DNA from: Belliella alkalica
Lineage (GTDB): Bacteria > Bacteroidota > Bacteroidia > Cytophagales > Cyclobacteriaceae
Direction of reading: 5' to 3'
DNA: 64,000 nucleotides
Assembly (NCBI RefSeq): GCF_022549785.1
Contig: NZ_JAKZGO010000001.1
Span: forward strand, 332,101 to 396,100
A program made the position numbers and the translations under genes. The notes under the pieces are model-generated. The model saw only the letters and a list, made by a program, of their open reading frames with translations, searched no databases and was not told the DNA's origin. Of the stretch, positions 18,223 through 27,277 are shown in pieces. The stretch's first letter is position 1; each line of letters opens with the position of its first letter.

Positions 18223-21200
18223 ATGAATCATTCAATCATGAATATACTATCAAAGTCATTTTTGTTATTTATTATCATTTTTCTTTTGGGAGAAAACAAT
18301 CAACTATGGGCACAAATTAACCAAGAATTTGCTAATCAAGTCATTTTTCAAGAAGGTGTTTCAAATGCACCAAATGCAGTAGATGGGCAGTTGGACACTT
18401 TTGCCAGATTGAGCTCAAATTCAGGATTGGCACTAGGCATAGGAGCAAGAACTGGAATTATTGAAATAGAATTTCCTAGTATCCTCCCTGCCAATACAAC
18501 TACATTTATCAAGCTAGATTTTGATATAGAAGTATTAGAAGCTTTACTTGGTGGACGGGAATCAGGTCTGGGGAGCAGCTTACTGCAAAACCAAATATTT
18601 GGTAATCATACTTTGGAAATTCAGGCAAAAAATTCAAACCAAATAATCCTATCTGGAAATACTGGTACACCAACTGATTTCGCAGGGGATGATTTGAGGG
18701 TAGTAGTAGATGAAAATGGTGATTACTATATCAGTATCAGACCTGATCTACCATATAGAAGCATAAGGATTATTGACAGGACTAGTGCACTTTTGGGATT
18801 GGGAGTAGAAAATACAACTGAAATATTTGGGGCCTTCATAATTACGCCAAATCATGAATGTATCAAACCTGTATTCACTGGCGTAAATCTCCAAAACTTT
18901 AATCTTTCAAATCTTCTAGGCACCCAACCTGTAATCAACCCTGAAAATATTCTGGATGGAGATCCGGAAACTTTTTCGATTTTAAATTTTACTGCAATCA
19001 ATCAAGATGCTTCAATGGAACAGTTCGTTTTACTTTCAGAACTATCTGCTGAACGATCTACTTTTTCGCTAAGATTCCGATTTGATACTGACAATATTGG
19101 TACTCCTGATTTACAGAACATTAGTATAAACGGCTTTGAAAACTCCAACTTAGTATTCGAGCAAGATCTTGCAGATTTGGTATCTACTGAAAATATTCAA
19201 AAACTCCAAAACGGTGAATTCATCAACATTGACTTTGAAGTCGATAATCAGATAAATAGAATAGCTGTCCTCTTATGCCGAAATACAGATGGTGCCACAA
19301 GTCTTCCAAGTCTTCAATTAGCCTTGATCGAAAAAACCATTGCAGAACCTATTATCCCTCAGGAGCTTTTGGAAATTGAGATTTGTAAAGGTGAAAGTGT
19401 AACACTTACAGCCAACGCAAGCGAAAATCTGCTGTTGAGGTGGTATGATAGTTTGAATGCTGAAGTTCCATTGGCTGAACTTCCGGAAAACGCAAACTTC
19501 ATCAGTCAAGAAATATTTGAAAATCAAACATTTTATGTAGCCTCTTTTGACCCAGTATGTTTAAAAGAATCTGATAGATTACCCATGGTTATAAGACTAT
19601 TGCCAGCAATAGAAGATCTAGAAATCGTAGTCAGTGGAAATGAAGAAGCGATTTGTCCAAGTGATACTTTGATTCTAACTCCAAGATTGAATTCCGAAAG
19701 TGGATTTGAAGAGGGTCAGCTAAGGTTCAGATGGTATTTGGATGCAGACTTGGAAACAGAGATTCTGGACAATCAGCAAATATTAGAAACCTTGTTTCGC
19801 ATAGATGAACAAGGTGTGCTAACTGTCTCAAACCTTAATGCTGACAACTTTATTTCGACATTCTATCTTGTAACTGAATTTGAAAACTCTTGTGGTAATA
19901 GCCCCTCTCCTATCCCTGTATCAATTATGATGGCAGAAAACTGCCAAAATTACAAGCTAGAAAAATCTGTTGACCGTGAAACTGCAAAAAGCGGTGAAAT
20001 AGTAACCTTTACTATAACTGTTACAAACGAAGGAAGTAGAGAGCTTAATAATCTTGAGATAAAAGACATTTTAGCGCCTGGGTTCATCTTTGTCACATCT
20101 TCAAGCAATGTCAAGCTATCATCAAACAACACGGTAACTTGGAGTATCCCAAATCTCCCCCCCCAAGAAATTATTGAATTGACAATCACCGTCAGGCTTG
20201 TGGAGGGTTTGCCAACAGGATCGATAATCTCAAACTTAGCTACAGGAAAGCTTTTAGATGAAAACGAGAATAATCAAACTTCAAATACAGTGAATGTATT
20301 GGTAATCAATGATGATGATCCCATTCTCGAAATAGAAAAAATAGTCAATAAATCCGAAGCTGCTATTGGTGAATTAATAACATATACAATTACAGTAAAA
20401 AATATTGGGAATGGGATTGCAAGCAATTTGGTGGTAGCAGATCCAGTCCCAGCAAATACACTTTTTGTGAGTGCAGATAACAACGGTACATTGACTTCAG
20501 GGACAGTATTATGGAGTATTCAAACCTTGAGCCCTGAAGAGACATTAGAGCTTACATTGATAGTGGAGATTCTCGAAGATGCAGTGCCAGAATCAATTAT
20601 TAGAAACCAAGCATCAATTACGAGTGTAGAGATCCCCTCACCTGTCCTTTCGGAAATTGTAGAAACAATTGTAATTATCAAGGAGCAAGAAAACAGTGAA
20701 ACAACAGTATCAATATCGAAAATTCTTTCAAATAACGATGAAGTATTCATTGGGTCGATCATCGATTTTGAAATAATGATTACAAATGCAGGGGATGTCG
20801 TTGCTGAAAATCTTTTGGTTGAAGATATTTTACCAAATTACTTACTACCTATCTCTGCAAATAGTTCTTCACAAATAGATGGTCAAACCGTGAGCTGGAC
20901 ATTTCCATCATTGGCATCTGGTGGTAATCTAATCTTGAATATAAGTGCAATGGTACAGGAAAATGCACAAGTAATCATCAATACTGCATCTGTATCAGGC
21001 GCCAATTTCGAAGAGAAAACTGCCCAATCTATTCCAGTCCAAGTACAAGAGTCTGATCTAGATGCTGATTTGAATATATTACTCGACAAATCCCTGGAAA
21101 AAACATCGGTTCAGGTAGGGGAAGTTTTTCGCTATTCATTGACAATTACAAATCAAGGGGAAAATGAAATCATTGAAAGACGCATTATTGTCAGTGATAC

Positions 21201-21708
21201 ACTGCCGGCAGAAGTGGGATTTGTAGGAATTATAAACCAAGGTACAGCAGCAGAATACAATTCAGAATTTGGAGTCTTAATTTGGGAGATTTCTACTCTT
21301 GCTGTGGGTGAAAGCAAAACTTTAGTGTTTGAGGTTGAGGCATTGATTCCTTCATTGAATGTTATCAACCAGGCATATTTGGCTATTGAGAAAAACGAGG
21401 GCATAGAAGTGGTTCAGGTTGCAAACACGGTTCATGAACAGTTGGATTATAAAGTCTCAAATGTCATTACTCCAAATGGGGACGGCAAAAATGACACTTG
21501 GCAAACACAAGGTTTGGGAGGTTTTCTGGAAACATGGGAAGTAATCATTTTCAATAGATATGGAATCGAACTTTTCCGAGGATCTAATTATGTGGATGGA
21601 TGGTCTGGTGATGGCTTAAATCCGGGAACATACTTTTACCAAATACAAGGAAAGAAGATTAATGGGAGTGATTTTTTAGTAAGTGGATATATAACGCTAA
21701 TCAAATAA
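18223..21708 (+). CDS. DUF11-repeat surface protein with CHU_C (type B type IX) C-terminal domain
   Basis: 1161 residues with a signal peptide to about residue 31 (M6 at 18238 is an alternative start). The first half is beta-rich with an Ig-like segment (CKGESVTLTA). Four DUF11 repeats begin near residues 576, 700, 828 and 954 (each with a pattern like GEIVTFTITVTNEG). Residues 1077-1161 form the gliding-motility-associated CHU_C domain (ITPNGDGKNDTW, IFNRYG, GTYFYQI), a type B signal for the type IX secretion system. The next gene is a PorP/SprF protein, the usual partner for type B cargo. It follows the peptide exporter by 21 bases. Likely a cell-surface filament or adhesin. Confidence 0.9.
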   Translation: MNHSIMNILSKSFLLFIIIFLLGENNQLWAQINQEFANQVIFQEGVSNAPNAVDGQLDTFARLSSNSGLALGIGARTGIIEIEFPSILPANTTTFIKLDFDIEVLEALLGGRESGLGSSLLQNQIFGNHTLEIQAKNSNQIILSGNTGTPTDFAGDDLRVVVDENGDYYISIRPDLPYRSIRIIDRTSALLGLGVENTTEIFGAFIITPNHECIKPVFTGVNLQNFNLSNLLGTQPVINPENILDGDPETFSILNFTAINQDASMEQFVLLSELSAERSTFSLRFRFDTDNIGTPDLQNISINGFENSNLVFEQDLADLVSTENIQKLQNGEFINIDFEVDNQINRIAVLLCRNTDGATSLPSLQLALIEKTIAEPIIPQELLEIEICKGESVTLTANASENLLLRWYDSLNAEVPLAELPENANFISQEIFENQTFYVASFDPVCLKESDRLPMVIRLLPAIEDLEIVVSGNEEAICPSDTLILTPRLNSESGFEEGQLRFRWYLDADLETEILDNQQILETLFRIDEQGVLTVSNLNADNFISTFYLVTEFENSCGNSPSPIPVSIMMAENCQNYKLEKSVDRETAKSGEIVTFTITVTNEGSRELNNLEIKDILAPGFIFVTSSSNVKLSSNNTVTWSIPNLPPQEIIELTITVRLVEGLPTGSIISNLATGKLLDENENNQTSNTVNVLVINDDDPILEIEKIVNKSEAAIGELITYTITVKNIGNGIASNLVVADPVPANTLFVSADNNGTLTSGTVLWSIQTLSPEETLELTLIVEILEDAVPESIIRNQASITSVEIPSPVLSEIVETIVIIKEQENSETTVSISKILSNNDEVFIGSIIDFEIMITNAGDVVAENLLVEDILPNYLLPISANSSSQIDGQTVSWTFPSLASGGNLILNISAMVQENAQVIINTASVSGANFEEKTAQSIPVQVQESDLDADLNILLDKSLEKTSVQVGEVFRYSLTITNQGENEIIERRIIVSDTLPAEVGFVGIINQGTAAEYNSEFGVLIWEISTLAVGESKTLVFEVEALIPSLNVINQAYLAIEKNEGIEVVQVANTVHEQLDYKVSNVITPNGDGKNDTWQTQGLGGFLETWEVIIFNRYGIELFRGSNYVDGWSGDGLNPGTYFYQIQGKKINGSDFLVSGYITLIK

Positions 21709-21710
21709 CT

Positions 21711-22682
21711 ATGAAAAAGTCAAAAATATATTCAGTACTAGTTTTCATATTCATGATTGCCTCAAATCATATTCATGCACAGCAAACTCCACAGTTTAGC
21801 CAGTACATGTTCAATCCAGTCTTCATCAATCCAGCCTACGCAGGATACAAAGAGCAAATTTACGTCCAAAGCTATTACCGCACACAATGGGCAGGTATAG
21901 AAGGAAGTCCAAAAACCATAGCTCTTGCTGCAGATGGGTTTCTTGATAGTAAACAACTTGGGATAGGAATACATGCGATAAACGATCAGCTTGGAGCCAA
22001 TCGGACCAATGCTATTTATGGAAACGTAGCTTATCATCTTCAACTTTCGGAAGAGCAATTTTTAAGTTTTGGCATTGGCTTAGGATTAGTAAATTCCTTT
22101 TTAGATGGATCCTTGCTTGATGGATTGGACTCAGAAGATCCAGGCATCCCTACAGCTGGAGGAAATGTATCTTATCCTGAGTTGAAATCAGGGTTGTTTT
22201 ATTATGATGAAACATTCTTTTTCGGTTTGGGTATAGACAACTTAGCCTCTATTTTCCTCGGAAGTGATAGAGGTGATTTTGTCTTGAACAATACGATAGA
22301 GACAAATATTTTTACAGGGTTTTGGTTAGATCTAAGTAATGAAGTGAGCATGAAAAATACACTTTTATTACTAGATGATTTTAGATCTCCTGCTAGATTT
22401 GACTTTAGTTCAAGTCTTTTGTTTTACGAGCGATTATGGTTGGGTCTCACATATAGAACTGCTGTTGATTATGCAAACAGGGTAAATAACGACAATTTGA
22501 AACGAGGTACTGGACTTGTTGGAACTGTCCAGTTTTGGTTGGTTAACGGACTTAGGATTGGGTATGCATATGATCATCAAATCAATAGTATAAGTTTGCG
22601 CTCCTTTTCGACTCATGATATTTCAATAGGTTTTCTATTTCCGCAAAGAAGGCCTAAGCTATATTCTCCAAAATATTTTTGA
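21711..22682 (+). CDS. PorP/SprF family outer-membrane protein
   Basis: 323 residues with a signal peptide (ending near HIHAQ) and the family hallmark QTPQFSQYMFNPVFINPAYAG at the mature N-terminus (residues about 25-45), followed by a predicted outer-membrane beta-barrel and a short basic C-terminus. Proteins of this family help export or attach type B cargo such as SprB in Flavobacterium. It starts 2 bases after the CHU_C protein, so the two almost certainly work together. Confidence 0.93.
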   Translation: MKKSKIYSVLVFIFMIASNHIHAQQTPQFSQYMFNPVFINPAYAGYKEQIYVQSYYRTQWAGIEGSPKTIALAADGFLDSKQLGIGIHAINDQLGANRTNAIYGNVAYHLQLSEEQFLSFGIGLGLVNSFLDGSLLDGLDSEDPGIPTAGGNVSYPELKSGLFYYDETFFFGLGIDNLASIFLGSDRGDFVLNNTIETNIFTGFWLDLSNEVSMKNTLLLLDDFRSPARFDFSSSLLFYERLWLGLTYRTAVDYANRVNNDNLKRGTGLVGTVQFWLVNGLRIGYAYDHQINSISLRSFSTHDISIGFLFPQRRPKLYSPKYF

Positions 22683-22688
22683 TTAGAT

Positions 22689-24617
22689 ATGAAAATCATA
22701 AAAACTATCATAACGGTATATATTTCACTTATCCTAGTAGGCTTTGTAAGCGCTCAAGGATTCCAGACTTTTGAAAAGCGAAGATTACAAGAAGCAAATG
22801 ACGCTTTTAAGAAAGGGCAATTTTTGGAAGCTCTTGATCTTTACAAAAAATCACTGAGTGTAAAGGAGACTAGAGAAGCAGTACAAGGCTTGGCCATGAC
22901 TAACTATTATTTAAAAAATTATGAAGTTGCATCAGAAGGGTTTTTATACTTGAAAGACAATTTTGAATTGTCAGAGGATGATGTTTTACCCTATTTTGAA
23001 ACAAGTGTAAAATTAAAAGACTACAAACAAGCCCAACTTTTGTATCAGTTGAGCAAATTTTCGAACAGGATAAACCTCAAAAAAAATGAACTAGCATACA
23101 TGCAGGGAATTTTGAAAAAAAATGAAAATCCCATAATTGACCAATCTGTAGAGTCAATCGTTTCATTATCTGGTATCAATTCAATTTATAGAGATTTTGG
23201 CCTTCAAAACTACAATGGGACATATTATTTCGTGTCAAATAAACCCGACAAGTTCTTTCAAAGTACTGGAAACCCATACGAAAATCTAATATTTAAATCT
23301 TACCAAATCAATTCTTCTGATATAGAAAGTACTCAAAATGCACAATTGGTCACATTCATTGAAAACAAGGTTCAACATGGAATTATCACATTTTCAAACC
23401 ATTTCGTTTTTTATTCCGCAAGTGAATTAGACAACACGAAAAAGCTAAAAAACATTATTCTGCCTGATAATGATATTCGATTACCAGAAATATTTTTGAG
23501 ACCTAAGCTAGAAAATGGTCAATATGGAGCTGAACAAAAGCTAATCAACGATAAATCAGAAAAATACGCCATGATAGATCCCCACTGGGATTTTGAGAGG
23601 AATATTTTGATATTTTCATCTGACATACCAGGTGGTTATGGAGGTCTTGATTTGTACTATGTTGAGTATTTAGGAAAAAATAAATGGTCTAAACCCAAAA
23701 ATATAGGGAAACCAATCAATACTGATAAAGATGAACGAAGCCCATTTGTGAAAGATGCTAAGCTATATTTCTCAAGTAATGGTCATGAGGGATATGGTGG
23801 TTACGATGTCTATTTTTCCATAATAAAAGCAAACAGTTATGGACAACCCGAAAATCTCGAAATGCCAACAAACTCAAATGGTGATGATTTATTTTTTACA
23901 ATTTATAAGAATCAAGATCAAAAAGAAGCATACATAAGCTCAAATAGAGATGGGAATGATGACTTATACAAAATAACTTATGTAAACAATTCAACTAAAT
24001 CGCTTGGCGGAATTGTGTTTGATCGGGAATACAATACTCCTATTAAACCCTTAAAAATCTTGTACCTGCAAGATTTAGATACCACACTGATTTATACAGA
24101 TGATAAGGGAAAATTTGAAATCAATTGGAATCCAGAGGTACAAAAAAGCAGTGTTTTGATACTAAATAAAGGCTATGAACCATTTCAGCAAATCATAATA
24201 GAACCTGCAAAAAGCAAAGAGTATATGAAGTTTGGTATGACTAGGTTAAATACAGAAAAACAACTTTTGTTTGAAGCTGGGTTTGACGATTCAGGTAAGC
24301 TCACAAAAGGTGATAATACGGAAAAACTCGATAGACTTGTGTTGCTGTTGAAACACAATATGGATACGGAAGTGCAAATCTTCTGTCATACTGATGCTAG
24401 AGGAAATCCAATAACCAACAAAAGAAAATCTGAAACGAGAGCCCAATTAGTCAAAGATTATTTGACTAATCAGGGCATAAATAAAGACCGGATCAAGACC
24501 ATCGGTGAAGGATCCGGTAAACCTATCAATGATTGTGTACCGGGAATACCTTGTTCCGACGAAGAACATTTAGAAAATGACCGAGTGGAATTTCAGATCA
24601 TCAATAATAAAAAATAG
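22689..24617 (+). CDS. PorE-like protein: TPR, PD40 propeller, carboxypeptidase-regulatory and OmpA domains
   Basis: 642 residues. Signal peptide to about 22 (FVSAQ); TPR-like helices at about 28-130; a beta-propeller with PD40 repeats at about 200-430 (LIFSSDIPGGYGGLDLYY, LYFSSNGHEGYGGYDVYF, AYISSNRDGNDDLY); a carboxypeptidase-regulatory-like domain at about 435-520; and an OmpA peptidoglycan-binding domain at about 535-640 (FCHTDARGN, KSETRAQLVKDYL, GEGSGKP). The domain order is that of PorE of the type IX system. It starts 6 bases after the PorP/SprF gene. It probably anchors the surface protein machinery to peptidoglycan; the OmpA domain has a somewhat degenerate start. Confidence 0.9.
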   Translation: MKIIKTIITVYISLILVGFVSAQGFQTFEKRRLQEANDAFKKGQFLEALDLYKKSLSVKETREAVQGLAMTNYYLKNYEVASEGFLYLKDNFELSEDDVLPYFETSVKLKDYKQAQLLYQLSKFSNRINLKKNELAYMQGILKKNENPIIDQSVESIVSLSGINSIYRDFGLQNYNGTYYFVSNKPDKFFQSTGNPYENLIFKSYQINSSDIESTQNAQLVTFIENKVQHGIITFSNHFVFYSASELDNTKKLKNIILPDNDIRLPEIFLRPKLENGQYGAEQKLINDKSEKYAMIDPHWDFERNILIFSSDIPGGYGGLDLYYVEYLGKNKWSKPKNIGKPINTDKDERSPFVKDAKLYFSSNGHEGYGGYDVYFSIIKANSYGQPENLEMPTNSNGDDLFFTIYKNQDQKEAYISSNRDGNDDLYKITYVNNSTKSLGGIVFDREYNTPIKPLKILYLQDLDTTLIYTDDKGKFEINWNPEVQKSSVLILNKGYEPFQQIIIEPAKSKEYMKFGMTRLNTEKQLLFEAGFDDSGKLTKGDNTEKLDRLVLLLKHNMDTEVQIFCHTDARGNPITNKRKSETRAQLVKDYLTNQGINKDRIKTIGEGSGKPINDCVPGIPCSDEEHLENDRVEFQIINNKK

Positions 24618-24636
24618 AATATTGTGATCAATAGAT

Positions 24637-24693
24637 GATTATCCGAAATGCTACTAGAAAGTGAATTTTCAAATGAAATCATGCGAATAGTCG
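24637..24693. repeat. Short relic of the dispersed repeat
   Basis: GATTATCCGAAATGCTACTAG at the left (split as GATTATCCG and AATGCTACTAG) and ATGCGAATAGTCG at the right resemble the two inverted ends of the repeat family with almost no body. It lies between the PorE-like gene and the LytTR gene. Weak. Confidence 0.35.
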
Positions 24694-24870
24694 TCAAAGG
24701 TTAACTTAAAATGTGGATACTGATATGAAAGTGAATAAACATCATTCTTATCTGCCCTGATCAATTTCAGATTTCTTGACAAATAGTATGACTTAAAAAT
24801 GAATCTATTTGCATTGAGGAAATTTGCAATAAGAAAATCACCATCTAATAACAAAGTAAAACCCTAATAT

Positions 24871-25596
24871 GTGGAAATGAATAGAATTTTATTAATCGAA
24901 GACGATATGGTTTTGACAGAAACGATTCGCGAATTATTGGAGATAAATGGTTTCGATAATATAAAGAGCACAAATTCTGATATCGAAGTTGAAAATATTT
25001 TAACGTCTTTTAATCCAGACTTAATCTTAATGGAGATTGAGTTTCGTTATCAAAATGACGGTATATTGATCGCTGAAAAAATCAGACAGGCCAGCTCTAT
25101 TCCAATCATCATTATTTCTTCACTCAATGACAGTAATACTATTGAACGAGTAAAAAAAATAAAACCTGAAGCGTACATTTTGAAGCCATTTTGTAAGGAA
25201 ACATTAATCATTACAATAGAGTTAGTTCTCAATAATGTCAATTCCAAAAATAGATCAACATATCAGCTTCAGGAAAATCATACCTACCTTTATATTAAAG
25301 ACAAAGGTTGGTTAAGGAAAGTTAATGTCTACGAAATAGATTACATAGAAACAGCAGAAAATCACCTCAGGATTATCTCAAGTAATACTGAATTCATTTT
25401 AAGATGTGCTATCAAAGAGCTTTTGTTTAATCTTCCCAATGGTATTTTTGTAAGGGTACACAAATCATTTGTCGTAAACATAAGAAATATCGATGCCATC
25501 AATGGAAAGGAGTTAAAAATTGGAGATCATTTTATTCCTATTGGAAAAAACCACTATTCTGGACTTCAAAAGTACATTACAAAAATAAATTCCTGA
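24871..25596 (+). CDS. LytTR response regulator with Glu at the phospho-acceptor site
   Basis: 241 residues: receiver domain (about 4-120) and LytTR DNA-binding domain (about 135-238; VNVYEIDYIETAENHLRI, VRVHKSFVVN). The acidic pocket (E10, D11, D12), the conserved SS near residue 90 and the Lys of LKPF are present. The position that is normally the phosphorylated Asp is E55 (LILMEIEF). This suggests a regulator that mimics the phosphorylated state or is controlled otherwise. No histidine kinase is adjacent. It follows the peptide/surface protein run by 253 bases in the same direction and may control it. M3 is an alternative start. Confidence 0.88.
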   Translation: MEMNRILLIEDDMVLTETIRELLEINGFDNIKSTNSDIEVENILTSFNPDLILMEIEFRYQNDGILIAEKIRQASSIPIIIISSLNDSNTIERVKKIKPEAYILKPFCKETLIITIELVLNNVNSKNRSTYQLQENHTYLYIKDKGWLRKVNVYEIDYIETAENHLRIISSNTEFILRCAIKELLFNLPNGIFVRVHKSFVVNIRNIDAINGKELKIGDHFIPIGKNHYSGLQKYITKINS

Positions 25597-25621
25597 ATCT
25601 AGATTGGATTTTTCTTGATGA

Positions 25622-27142
25622 TCACTGATATACCCTCACATAATCCACTTCAAAGACATGCGGAAACAAACTGTCGTCTACGCCCTTTTTTCCTCCTAAA
25701 CCCCCTCCTATTGCCAAATTCAGTAGTAAATGAAATTCATTGTCAAATGGCCATACTTCAGTCCCTTGTCCATTTTTCTGGTAAGTAAAGTAGCAAATAC
25801 CATTTACATAGGCTTTAATGACTTCTTCATCCCAGTACAAGCTATAAATATTAAATTCGGAGACAGCTGTTGGCAAAAGGAAGTCATTTCCAACTTGCGT
25901 ATTGATAAGGTGGTTATGCGCTTTGGTATGTACAGTTGCAAATACTGTATCTGGTTTAAACCCCACATGTTCCATTATATCAATCTCCCCACCTTCTGGC
26001 CAACCTTTATCAGAATTACTTGGAAGCATCCAAATAGCTGGCCACGTACCATTACCAGAAGGCATCCTAGCGCTGATTTCAAAATATCCATATTTAAAAT
26101 CTCCTTTACCCAGAGATCTAAGTCTCGCAGAACTATATCTCTTATTTCCAATAGCTTCTTTGACTGCTGTAATTTTCAAGATACCATTAGATACTTCTGC
26201 ATTATTTGAATTAGATTCTGTATACCACTGAAGCTCGTCATTACCCCAAGACCAATCATTCCCCTGTGTGTCAAAAGACCATTTGGTAGAATCAGGAAGT
26301 CCTTCATAATCAAACTCATCCTTCCACACCAATTTTTTATCCTCTAGCTTTTCCCTAAGAAAAATTTTTTCAGCCAAAATCTCAGGTTCATCTGTAGTAA
26401 TGTAGTCAAGCTTGTTATCTAAAAGCCAATCCATTATATCGGGATCATTTACCGTCCATGAATTTAATTTTAGATTTAAACTTTTGGCTTCGGAGAAGTA
26501 TAGAGAGTCTTTCTTGTATCTAGAGTAGTGATAATTAAGACCATCGATATTGTTATCTTTGATTTCAATAGGTTTTTTGTCTCCTTCTAAATAATGAACT
26601 GATGCCGATTTATCAATTGACTTTAACTTCTTAAGTATCTCAAAATCAAAACTTATATAGATCACATTACTTTCAGCTCCAAGTTTTTTAACAAGATCCA
26701 TTGATTTTTCAGCTATGTATTGACCTTTTATGGTGCCATTTTCGGAAGGTTTGACTTCCAATATCAATTTGGTCTTGGAATTATCACGCATACCCTCCAC
26801 CAAATATTCCAATAAAGTCGGTAGTCGTTCTCCATTTGACAAGGGATACTCAATCAACTCTTGATAAGTCGATTCTTCTACATTCAATCCTTGATGCACA
26901 GGATCATGAACTATGATTAATGAATCATCCTTGGTGATGCGCACATCAAACTCAGAACCATCAAAACCCTTCTCAATCGCATTTCTTAGTGAGGCTAGAG
27001 AGTTTTGGGGCAAGCCATTTTTTTTCCATGCACCTCTATGAGCTATTATTTTTGTCGGTGATTCTTGATTTTCATGACTGTATTGGGGATTATTAGTGCA
27101 TGAAACACAGAAAATAGCAAGTGCAAATAGTAATATTTTCAT
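25622..27142 (-). CDS. Lipoprotein fusing glycerophosphodiester phosphodiesterase and GH16 glucanase
   Basis: 506 residues. A lipoprotein signal ends at C15 (CVSC). Residues about 30-240 are a GDPD domain with HRG at 35-37, E64 and D66 (SEFDV) and H79-D80 (VHD). Residues about 265-505 are a GH16 beta-glucanase (laminarinase/lichenase type) with E386, D388 and E391 in GEIDIMEHVG, so both catalytic centres look intact. GH16 of this type cleaves beta-1,3- or mixed-linkage glucans. The gene is last in a SusC-SusD run. The fusion suggests a glucan carrying phosphoglycerol or a similar phosphodiester, which is inference. A hairpin terminator lies between it and susD. Confidence 0.92.
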   Translation of the reverse strand: MKILLFALAIFCVSCTNNPQYSHENQESPTKIIAHRGAWKKNGLPQNSLASLRNAIEKGFDGSEFDVRITKDDSLIIVHDPVHQGLNVEESTYQELIEYPLSNGERLPTLLEYLVEGMRDNSKTKLILEVKPSENGTIKGQYIAEKSMDLVKKLGAESNVIYISFDFEILKKLKSIDKSASVHYLEGDKKPIEIKDNNIDGLNYHYSRYKKDSLYFSEAKSLNLKLNSWTVNDPDIMDWLLDNKLDYITTDEPEILAEKIFLREKLEDKKLVWKDEFDYEGLPDSTKWSFDTQGNDWSWGNDELQWYTESNSNNAEVSNGILKITAVKEAIGNKRYSSARLRSLGKGDFKYGYFEISARMPSGNGTWPAIWMLPSNSDKGWPEGGEIDIMEHVGFKPDTVFATVHTKAHNHLINTQVGNDFLLPTAVSEFNIYSLYWDEEVIKAYVNGICYFTYQKNGQGTEVWPFDNEFHLLLNLAIGGGLGGKKGVDDSLFPHVFEVDYVRVYQ

Positions 27143-27223
27143 AAATAATTTTATTGTACAGCAAATATATTTTTAAAGAACTTTGATTTGGAACCATAAC
27201 AAAACCCTGTATTCAAAGAAAAA

Positions 27224-27270
27224 AAGGGGATTGATAAATGTAAAATAAAAAGTCATCTATCAATCACCCT
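27224..27270 (-). terminator. Terminator or attenuator between susD and the GDPD-GH16 gene
   Basis: Read on the minus strand, GGGTGATTGATA (27258-27269) pairs with TATCAATCCCC (27226-27236) with one bulge and a 21-base loop, followed by a run of T. It sits 8 bases after the susD stop, so it could lower transcription of the glucanase gene relative to susCD. Confidence 0.6.
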
Positions 27271-27277
27271 GTTTTAA

